The notes beneath the pieces are model-generated. The model did not search any database, was not told where the DNA came from, and saw only the letters and a list, made by a program, of their open reading frames with translations. The translations under genes and the position numbers were made by a program. From JAAYDS01 sp012729155 (lineage in GTDB: Bacteria; Chloroflexota; Anaerolineae; UBA1429), in the NCBI GenBank assembly GCA_036774405.1, contig DAIPBO010000011.1:1-64000 (forward strand): a DNA stretch of 64,000 bases, given 5' to 3'. How positions within the stretch are numbered: position 1 is the first letter of the stretch; each line of letters opens with the position of its first letter. Below, one piece after another: positions 57,651-64,000 of the stretch.

Positions 57651-58895
57651 ATGAGTCGATCCATACGTCTGTCCATCATTATGTTGATGCTGGTCATGCT
57701 TGTAGGGTGTGCCCTACCGCTGCAGATCGCCAACGATCTGGCCGCCTCGCTCGGTGAGGTGGCTTCGGCACAAAGTGCTGAGCGCATGCCGACACCCACC
57801 CTATCCGCTGCCCCCACCAGCACGCCACGCCCATTGCCAGAGGTGGCGCAGGGTGACGCAAGCCAGAAAAGCGCACTGGGGTTGAGTGATGAGCAGCTTG
57901 AGCAGGCCTTTGATGCTGCCGAACGGCTGACCATCGAGGTCTATGAGCGCGTCAGTCCATCGGTGGTCTACATTACGACCCGAGCGATTACCATGGGGTA
58001 TTTCGGTGCCTATCCTTCCGAAGGTTCTGGCTCGGGCTTTGTCATCGACAGAGAGGGGCATATCGTCACCAACCATCACGTTATCGAAGGGGCCGACAGC
58101 ATCCAGGTCTCGCTGTTCGACGGCACCAACGTCTCGGCAACGGTGGTGGGGGTCGATCCCGAGAATGATCTGGCCGTCATCCAGGTTGCGGTCGATCCTG
58201 ATAAGCTGATGCCTGTGGATACCAGTTTCGACGGTGAACTGCGCGTAGGCCAACGGGCCATCGCCATCGGCAACCCGTTTGGCCTGGGCTGGACGCTGAC
58301 GAGCGGCGTGATCAGTTCGCTGGGGCGCCCGCTGCAAGAGTCTAACGGTTTGACGATCTATAACGTGATCCAGACCGATGCGGCCATCAATCCGGGCAAC
58401 TCGGGCGGGCCACTGCTCAACTCGCAGGGGCAGCTCATCGGCGTCAATACGGCGATACGCTCAGGAGCAGACAATATCGGGTTTGCGGTGCCCGTGTCGA
58501 CGGTCAAACGCATCGTCCCAGAGCTAATCGCTAACGGACGTTACCCGCACCCCTCCATCGGGGCGGTGGGCTACAGCATCTTCCCCGAGTTTGCCGAGCG
58601 GTTCGACCTCCCAGTGGAGCGAGGGCTACTGATTGTGCGTGTTTACAGCAACGGCACTGCTGATGTAGCTGGCTTGCGGGGCGCCAGTCGTGAGGCCTAT
58701 GTAGGACGCACGCCCATCTATCTGGGCGGAGACATTATCGCCCGTCTGAATGAATACGAGATCGATAGCAACGAAACGCTGCTCGAAGTGCTCGAGACCA
58801 AGATGCGCGTCGGCGATAGCGTGACAATCACCTACTACCGCGATGGACAGGAGCAACAGGTCACTGCCGTGCTCCGCGAGCAGACAAGCCGCTAG
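57651..58895 (+). CDS. HtrA/DegP-family serine protease, predicted lipoprotein
   Basis: 414 residues. A signal peptide ends in a lipobox LVGC (C20), so the protease is probably lipid-anchored outside the membrane. A Thr/Pro-rich linker (about 47-65) follows, then the trypsin-like domain with the triad H143 (VTNHHVIEGADS), D173 (DPENDLAVIQ) and S251 (INPGNSGGPLLNSQGQLIGV). One PDZ domain (about 300-410) holds the regulatory ligand site. Expected role: degradation or refolding of damaged envelope proteins. Located 21 bp after dnaJ and 34 bp before hspR. Confidence 0.92.
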   Translation: MSRSIRLSIIMLMLVMLVGCALPLQIANDLAASLGEVASAQSAERMPTPTLSAAPTSTPRPLPEVAQGDASQKSALGLSDEQLEQAFDAAERLTIEVYERVSPSVVYITTRAITMGYFGAYPSEGSGSGFVIDREGHIVTNHHVIEGADSIQVSLFDGTNVSATVVGVDPENDLAVIQVAVDPDKLMPVDTSFDGELRVGQRAIAIGNPFGLGWTLTSGVISSLGRPLQESNGLTIYNVIQTDAAINPGNSGGPLLNSQGQLIGVNTAIRSGADNIGFAVPVSTVKRIVPELIANGRYPHPSIGAVGYSIFPEFAERFDLPVERGLLIVRVYSNGTADVAGLRGASREAYVGRTPIYLGGDIIARLNEYEIDSNETLLEVLETKMRVGDSVTITYYRDGQEQQVTAVLREQTSR

Positions 58896-58929
58896 ATCGT
58901 GCATGCAACAGCTTGTAGAGGAAGAGCCT

Positions 58930-59352
58930 ATGGATGAGAACAGACTGCCAGATGACGAGCCGATCTATGTGATCAGCGTTGCCGCCAGACTGGTGTGCAT
59001 GCATCCGCAGACCCTTCGGTACTATGACCGGATTGGCCTGATGAAGCCCAGTCGCACCTCGGGGCGCACTCGGCTCTATTCGCGCAGCGATGTGGATCGC
59101 CTCAGAAAGATCAGTCGCCTCACCGACGACCTCGGGGTGAATCTCGCTGGCGTTGACGTCATTCTGAATATGACGCAGAGGATCCAAGAGTTGCAGGATG
59201 AACTCGAGCGCACTCGCGAGCAGGCCGAGGCCGAGATTGCCAGGCTGCGGCGCCGCTTGCGCGAGTTGTTGGGCCACGATGAAGAGCCAGAGACCGTGAT
59301 CAATGTGCGTGTCCGTGAGATCAAGCCAGGCGTCGAGGAGGATGCCTCATGA
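58930..59352 (+). CDS. hspR: MerR-family heat-shock repressor HspR
   Basis: 140 residues. IYVISVAARLVCMHPQTLRY then YDRIGLMKPSRTSGRTRLYS is the MerR helix-turn-helix and wing as found in HspR, and DLGVNLAGVDVILNMTQRIQ matches its GINLAGI-like helix. A long coiled coil (about 78-115) mediates dimerisation. HspR binds HAIR sites and represses dnaK and clpB genes in actinobacteria, often with DnaK as co-repressor. ATG 58930 follows AGAGGAAGAG; ATG 58903 is an alternative. The gene lies inside the operon it probably represses. Overlaps the next gene by 4 bp. Confidence 0.88.
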   Translation: MDENRLPDDEPIYVISVAARLVCMHPQTLRYYDRIGLMKPSRTSGRTRLYSRSDVDRLRKISRLTDDLGVNLAGVDVILNMTQRIQELQDELERTREQAEAEIARLRRRLRELLGHDEEPETVINVRVREIKPGVEEDAS

Positions 59353-60440
59353 ACGCAAACAGTGTGCTGCTAGAGCTGGCCGCCTATCGCGGCGTGGGCA
59401 ACATTCTTAGCATCTATCTAGACACCGACCTGCGAGACAAATCCAAAGAAGCTGTGCGCCTCATGCTGCGAGACCGTCTGCGTGGCATCGAGCACCAGCT
59501 GCCCGTCGACGTGTTGCAGCGTGTGGGTGACTATCTCGACTTTGAGTTCGATTGGCGTCCGCGTGGGCTGGCCATCTTTGTGAGTGATGATCTCTGGCAA
59601 GTGGTGCCGCTGCCGATCGCTGTGCCTGTGCAGTCTGTGTGGGCGGCGCAGCCCTATGTTCGCCCGTTGTCAGACGTCATCGATCGCTTTGGCGCCTACA
59701 ACGTCGCCTTGATCGACCGCCAGAGCCTGCGTGTGTTTTCCGTACGCATGGGCGAGATACTGGCCCAGACCGAGGCGCTGGGCGAAGCCCTCAAACGCCA
59801 TCGTCAGGGAGGGTGGTCGGCGCAGATCTATCAGCGCCGGCAGGATAACCTGGCCACACAGAACCTGAAACAGAGCGCAGAAGCGCTTGAGGCGTTCAAC
59901 GAAGAGACGGGCGTGCGCCGGTTGGTGCTGGGCGGCAGCCCTGATGTGTTGACCCAATTTCGCGAGGTCCTGTCTCGCCATCTGCAAGAGCAGATCGTTG
60001 GCGAGTTCAATACTGACATCTCGGCCTCGAACCACAAGGCACTGCAACTCTCGCTCGACGTGGCGCAACAGGCCGATGCGGCCCAGGAGAGGGCCTTGGT
60101 CGCAGAGGCCATTACAGCGGCGAACAAGGGCGGCCAGGGCGTTATCGGCATGGCAGATACGGTCTATGCGCTTCATCAGGGCCGTGCGCGGCTGTTGTTG
60201 GTCAGTGAGACGTTCCATGACGGAGCGCACGTTTGTGTTCACTGTGGCAGCGTCAGCGCCGAGGCTCATTCGCTGCCCGCAGAGTGCCCTCTGTGCGGGC
60301 ACGACACCGTGACTAGGGTAGATGACGTGGCCAACCTGGCTCTGCGCAAGGCCATCGAGACGGGTGCGGCTGTCAATATCGTGCGTGCCAACGCCGAACT
60401 GGACCGCGCCGGCGGCATGGCAGCCCTATTACGCTACTAG
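59349..60440 (+). CDS. Bacterial archaeo-eukaryotic release factor family protein (baeRF, eRF1-like)
   Basis: 363 residues. N-terminal domain with SIYLDTDLRDKSKEAVRLML, a middle eRF1-domain-2-like part (FGAYNVALIDRQSLRVFSVR, LVLGGSPDVLTQFREVLSRH), and a C-terminal domain 3-like part with a zinc ribbon CVHCG...CPLCG (about 296-318). Relatives of eRF1/Pelota in bacteria are thought to act on stalled or hibernating ribosomes or nascent chains, but this member's task is unknown. It overlaps hspR by 4 bp and lies 26 bp before clpB, so it is part of the stress operon. Confidence 0.8.
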   Translation: MNANSVLLELAAYRGVGNILSIYLDTDLRDKSKEAVRLMLRDRLRGIEHQLPVDVLQRVGDYLDFEFDWRPRGLAIFVSDDLWQVVPLPIAVPVQSVWAAQPYVRPLSDVIDRFGAYNVALIDRQSLRVFSVRMGEILAQTEALGEALKRHRQGGWSAQIYQRRQDNLATQNLKQSAEALEAFNEETGVRRLVLGGSPDVLTQFREVLSRHLQEQIVGEFNTDISASNHKALQLSLDVAQQADAAQERALVAEAITAANKGGQGVIGMADTVYALHQGRARLLLVSETFHDGAHVCVHCGSVSAEAHSLPAECPLCGHDTVTRVDDVANLALRKAIETGAAVNIVRANAELDRAGGMAALLRY

Positions 60441-60466
60441 ATATCTTAATGTTGGAGCAAGAATCG

Positions 60467-63067
60467 ATGTCGATGGATCTCAACCGCTATACCGAAAAGG
60501 CCCGTGAGGCCATCATCCAGGCACAAGACCTGGCACAGCGCGATAGCCACAGTCAGGTGCTCGTCGAGCACCTGCTGGTGACGCTACTCGAGCAGCGCGA
60601 CGGTGTGGTGCCGCAGGTGCTGCTACAGATGAACGTGCCGCCGCGCGCCCTGCTACAGCGCCTGCAGCAAGAACTGGCTCGCCAGCCAAAGATCCATGGC
60701 GCAGCACAGGTCTATCTCTCGCGCGAACTGGCACGGGTGATGTCGGCGGCCGACGAACATGCGCAACGCATGCGAGATGGCTATATCTCCACCGAGCATC
60801 TGTTGCTGGCCATTCTGGATGCCCCAGGGGTTGCTAGCGAGGCCTTGCGCGAGCTTGGCGCCACCCCCGAGCTATTGTTGCGGGCGCTCTCGGCGGTCCG
60901 CGGTGGCCAGCGTGTCACCGACCCCTCGCCCGAGGGCACCTATCAGGCACTGACCAAGTATGCCCGCGATATCACTGATCAGGCCCGTCGCAACAAGCTC
61001 GATCCGGTCATCGGCCGTGACGAAGAGATTCGCCGTGTCGTACAGGTGCTCTCGCGCCGTACAAAGAACAACCCTGTGTTGGTAGGCGAGGCTGGCGTGG
61101 GCAAGACGGCTATCCTTGAGGGCCTGGCCATCCGCATCGTCAAGGGCGATGTGCCCAAGGGCCTGCGAGATAAGCGCGTCGTATCGCTGGATCTGGGGGC
61201 GTTGGTAGCTGGCGCCAAGTATCGCGGCGAATTCGAAGAGCGCCTCAAGGCTGTGCTCAAAGAGGTGCAAGCATCTGAGGGGCAGATCATCCTGTTCATC
61301 GACGAGCTTCACACTGTGGTGGGTGCCGGCGCGGCCGAGGGCTCTCTGGATGCCTCGAACATGCTCAAGCCGATGCTAGCGCGGGGCGAATTGCACTGCA
61401 TCGGCGCCACCACCATCAACGAGTACCGCAAATACATCGAAAAAGACCCCGCTCTCGAGCGGCGCTTTCAGCCGATCTTTGTCGAGCCGCCCAGCGTGAA
61501 TGAGACCATCAGCATCCTGCGGGGCCTGAAAGAGCGCTACGAGGTGCATCACGGGGTGCGCATCCAGGATGGCGCCCTCATCGCTGCGGCAACACTATCC
61601 GATCGTTACATCGCCGACCGCTTTTTGCCTGACAAGGCCATCGATCTGGTCGATGAGGCGGCCGCGCGTCTGCGTATGGAGATCGACAGTTCACCCGTCG
61701 AGATCGATGAGCGTGAGCATCGCCTGGTGCAGCTGCAGATCGAAGAACAAGCGCTCAGCCAGGAACGTGATGATGCCTCGAAGGAACGTCTTGAGCGCAT
61801 TAGGCAAGAGCTTGCCGGCCTCAAGGAAGAGCTGGCGGCCCTGCGAGCGCGCTATGAGCGCGAGCGGCAGGCGATCAACGCGGTCCAAGAGGCGCAGGCC
61901 AGGCTGGAAGACCTGCGTGGCGAGGCTGAGCGTGCTGAGCGAGACGGCAATTACGAACTGGCGGCCAGGTTGCGCTATGGCGATATCCGCGAGCTTGAGC
62001 AGCGACTGACGCAACTCGAGCAACCTGGCGAAGATCAAGCCATGTTGCAGCAAGAGGTCACCGAGCAAGACATCGCCCATATCGTCTCACGGTGGACGGG
62101 CATCCCCGTCTCGCGGCTGCTCGAGGGCGAGGTCGAGAAACTCATCCATATGGAAGAGCGTCTCCACGCTCGCGTGGTGGGGCAAGACGAGGCCGTTCGG
62201 GCCGTCTCGAACGCCGTGCGGCGGGCACGCTCCGGTCTGCAAGACCATCAACGGCCCATCGGCAGTTTTATCTTTATGGGCCCAACCGGTGTGGGCAAGA
62301 CAGAGCTGGCGCGCGCCCTGGCCGAGTTTCTTTTCGATGATGAGCGCGCCATCATCCGTCTGGATATGAGCGAGTATCAAGAGCGCCACACAGTGGCTCG
62401 TATGATCGGCGCACCGCCGGGTTATGTGGGCTACGATGAGGGCGGCCAACTCACCGAAGCGGTGCGTCGACGCCCCTATGCCGTAGTGCTCTTTGACGAG
62501 ATGGAAAAGGCCCACGCTGAGGTGTTCAATGTACTGCTCCAAATCCTCGATGAGGGCCGCTTGACCGATGGTAAGGGGCGGACGGTCAACTTTGCCAACA
62601 CAGTCGTGATCATGACGTCTAACATCGGCAGTCAATGGATCAGTGAGCTTGGCGGCCGCGATGATGCCCTGATGCGCCAACGCGTGAACGAGGCGCTGCG
62701 GCAGCGTTTTCCACCCGAGTTTCTCAACCGCATCGACGAAACGATCGTCTTTCACGCCCTGTCTCGTGAGCACATCGGGCAGATCGTCGACATTCAACTT
62801 CGCCAGTTGGGCAAGCTCCTGGCCGACCACGGCCTTGGCCTCGAGGTGACGCCGGCCGCCCGGCAGGCGTTGGCCGACGAGGGCTTTGACCCGGTCTATG
62901 GCGCCAGGCCCCTCAAGCGCACCATTCAGCGTCGAATTCAGGATGCGTTGGCGCTCGAGCTGCTCCAGCGACGCTTTGCCGAGGGCGATGTCGTGATGGT
63001 TGATCACGATGCAGGGGGCTTCAAGTTCAGTGCTGCTGAGCCAGTGACGGCGAACACGCCGGCTTAG
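60467..63067 (+). CDS. clpB: Disaggregase ClpB
   Basis: 866-residue Hsp100. N-terminal repeat domain (LNRYTEKAREAIIQAQDLAQ), first AAA+ with VLVGEAGVGKTAILEGLAIR and ILFIDELHTVVGAGAAEGSL, the ClpB middle coiled coil of about 110 residues (about 400-520), second AAA+ with FMGPTGVGKTELARALAEFL and VVLFDEMEKAHAEVFNVLLQ, and the C-terminal sensor (GARPLKRTIQRRIQDALA). No IGF/IGL ClpP loop is visible. Works with DnaK/DnaJ to dissolve aggregates. ATG 60467 is 9 nt from GGAG; ATG 60449 overlaps that site. Confidence 0.95.
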   Translation: MSMDLNRYTEKAREAIIQAQDLAQRDSHSQVLVEHLLVTLLEQRDGVVPQVLLQMNVPPRALLQRLQQELARQPKIHGAAQVYLSRELARVMSAADEHAQRMRDGYISTEHLLLAILDAPGVASEALRELGATPELLLRALSAVRGGQRVTDPSPEGTYQALTKYARDITDQARRNKLDPVIGRDEEIRRVVQVLSRRTKNNPVLVGEAGVGKTAILEGLAIRIVKGDVPKGLRDKRVVSLDLGALVAGAKYRGEFEERLKAVLKEVQASEGQIILFIDELHTVVGAGAAEGSLDASNMLKPMLARGELHCIGATTINEYRKYIEKDPALERRFQPIFVEPPSVNETISILRGLKERYEVHHGVRIQDGALIAAATLSDRYIADRFLPDKAIDLVDEAAARLRMEIDSSPVEIDEREHRLVQLQIEEQALSQERDDASKERLERIRQELAGLKEELAALRARYERERQAINAVQEAQARLEDLRGEAERAERDGNYELAARLRYGDIRELEQRLTQLEQPGEDQAMLQQEVTEQDIAHIVSRWTGIPVSRLLEGEVEKLIHMEERLHARVVGQDEAVRAVSNAVRRARSGLQDHQRPIGSFIFMGPTGVGKTELARALAEFLFDDERAIIRLDMSEYQERHTVARMIGAPPGYVGYDEGGQLTEAVRRRPYAVVLFDEMEKAHAEVFNVLLQILDEGRLTDGKGRTVNFANTVVIMTSNIGSQWISELGGRDDALMRQRVNEALRQRFPPEFLNRIDETIVFHALSREHIGQIVDIQLRQLGKLLADHGLGLEVTPAARQALADEGFDPVYGARPLKRTIQRRIQDALALELLQRRFAEGDVVMVDHDAGGFKFSAAEPVTANTPA

Positions 63068-63099
63068 GCCCACGCAACATTCCATCTATAGAGGTAAAT

Positions 63100-64000
63100 A
63101 TGTTCAACTTTGAGCGGTTCTCTGAGCAGGCACAGCGCCTGGTGCAACGCGCCTACGAGGTGATGGTGCGCTATCGCCACACTCAACTCGACGCCGAGCA
63201 CCTGGCCCTGGCCATGCTTGAGATTCCTGACGAAACTGTGCACGAAGCGCTGGATGATCTGGGCGTCGATCGCGACCAGCTCCGCAAGCAACTCGAAGAG
63301 CTGCTGCAGGTGGGCGTGGTGTCGGCCTCGGGCGTCATCCAGCCCCAGCAGCTCTATATCACGCCGCAGGTGCATCGCCTGCTGCAGCTTGCCACTGAAG
63401 AGGCGACCCGGCTGGGCGACAAGCTCATCTCGACGCAGCACATCATGCTTGGCCTGCTCAAGGGCGGGTCATCGCGTGTGTCGAGGCTGTTGGCCGATGC
63501 CGGCGTGACGCATGAAGCATTCGGCGCGGCCTTGCGGCGGGCCGGCCCAGACAAAGGACAAGATGGGCCAGCATCGCTGGATGACCTCAAGACCCTGAAA
63601 AAGTACAGCCGTGACCTGACCGCTGCCGCCAAAGAGAGCAAACTTGATCCGGTCATCGGGCGCGACACCGAGATTATGCGTGTACTGCAGGTGCTCTCGC
63701 GCCGTACAAAGAACAATCCGGTGCTGATCGGAGACGCTGGCGTGGGTAAGACGGCTATCGTCGAGGGGTTGGCGTCCAAGATCGTGGCGGGAGACGTGCC
63801 CGAGCCATTGATGAATCGCCGTGTGCTATCGCTCGATCTGGGCGCCATGCTGGCCGGCGCACGCTTTCGTGGCGAGTTTGAGGAGCGACTCAAGGCTGTG
63901 CTCGACGAAGTCAAGCAGGCTGAGGGACGCGTGATCCTGTTCATCGACGAACTGCACACCGTAGTGGGCGCCGGAGCAGCTCAGGGCGCCATTGATGCCT
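63100..64000 (+). CDS. Second Clp/Hsp100 ATPase (ClpB/ClpC type), truncated by the right edge
   Basis: The frame stays open from ATG 63100 (after GAGGT) to the end, giving 300 residues. The N-terminal repeat domain FNFERFSEQAQRLVQRAYEV differs from that of ClpB upstream, and the first AAA+ domain has VLIGDAGVGKTAIVEGLASK and ILFIDELHTVVGAGAAQGAI. The middle domain and second AAA+ lie outside, so ClpC (protease partner) and ClpB (disaggregase) cannot be told apart. It is 32 bp after clpB and probably cotranscribed. Confidence 0.9.
   Translation, partial: MFNFERFSEQAQRLVQRAYEVMVRYRHTQLDAEHLALAMLEIPDETVHEALDDLGVDRDQLRKQLEELLQVGVVSASGVIQPQQLYITPQVHRLLQLATEEATRLGDKLISTQHIMLGLLKGGSSRVSRLLADAGVTHEAFGAALRRAGPDKGQDGPASLDDLKTLKKYSRDLTAAAKESKLDPVIGRDTEIMRVLQVLSRRTKNNPVLIGDAGVGKTAIVEGLASKIVAGDVPEPLMNRRVLSLDLGAMLAGARFRGEFEERLKAVLDEVKQAEGRVILFIDELHTVVGAGAAQGAIDA

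Noticed and set aside
60449..60466. Upstream ATG of clpB as start
   Set aside because: It would place the GGAG ribosome site inside the coding sequence; the ATG at 60467 has proper spacing and the typical MxxxLNRYTEKA start.

Overview
The window is a GC-rich bacterial chromosome segment with tightly packed genes in long operons. The mix of genes (HspR and HrcA-type heat-shock control together, a bacterial release-factor-like protein, citramalate synthase, a CoA-transferase/GNAT fusion, ADP-forming acetate-CoA ligase, SLC6 transporter) suggests a Chloroflexota-like organism, possibly thermophilic. That placement is an inference from gene content, not from a marker-gene tree. I see no insertion sequences, phage genes, CRISPR arrays, tRNAs or rRNAs; this looks like core chromosome.

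Layout. (1) 1-936, minus strand: the 5' part of ileS behind a T-box leader that appears to read tRNA-Ile. (2) 937-2437, minus: an SLC6-type sodium symporter with its promoter. (3) 2502-17302, plus: one long branched-chain amino acid operon, ilvD-ilvB-ilvN-ilvC-cimA-leuA-leuC-thrC-leuD-pheA-leuB-ilvE. It starts with a sigma70-like promoter, a Leu/Ile-rich 33-residue leader peptide and a terminator with a visible competing pairing, which is a classical attenuator. (4) 17307-19640, minus: GH4 glycosidase and sugar kinase. (5) 19727-23236, plus: nadC-nadA-nadB. It is followed by a minus-strand alpha/beta-hydrolase-like protein and a nitrilase-family amidohydrolase, then a plus-strand bifunctional NAD(P)H-hydrate repair enzyme. 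(6) 26821-31700, minus: Rrf2 regulator-cysE-iscS-iscU-mnmA and three small membrane or envelope proteins, driven by a promoter that carries a perfect 10-4-10 palindrome. (7) 31704-40911: acetate/acyl-CoA island with AMP-forming acs, an OFA-family transporter, a CoA-transferase/GNAT fusion and a BioD-like P-loop protein on minus, and an ADP-forming acetate-CoA ligase divergent on plus. (8) 40954-47757, plus: eno, then rpsU-yqeY-pgpH-dgkA-two Wzz-like proteins-BY-kinase-like ATPase. (9) 47758-48169: a 0.4-kb AT-richer gap with DnaA-box-like sites and a large palindrome. (10) 48170-53326: pcm, a DinG-type helicase/exonuclease and two HAD phosphatases. (11) 53357-64000: heat-shock region with CIRCE-groES-groEL, two hsp20 genes, and dnaJ-htrA-hspR-baeRF-clpB-clp(partial).

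How it fits together. The first third makes Ile, Leu and Val and charges Ile, with two different RNA sensors: a T-box on ileS and translation-coupled attenuation on ilv-leu. The middle makes and repairs NAD, supplies cysteine-derived sulfur for Fe-S clusters and tRNA thiolation, and interconverts acetate and acetyl-CoA. The last third combines envelope lipid recycling and c-di-AMP turnover with a stress regulon that seems split between HrcA/CIRCE (groESL) and HspR/HAIR-like (dnaJ-clpB) control.
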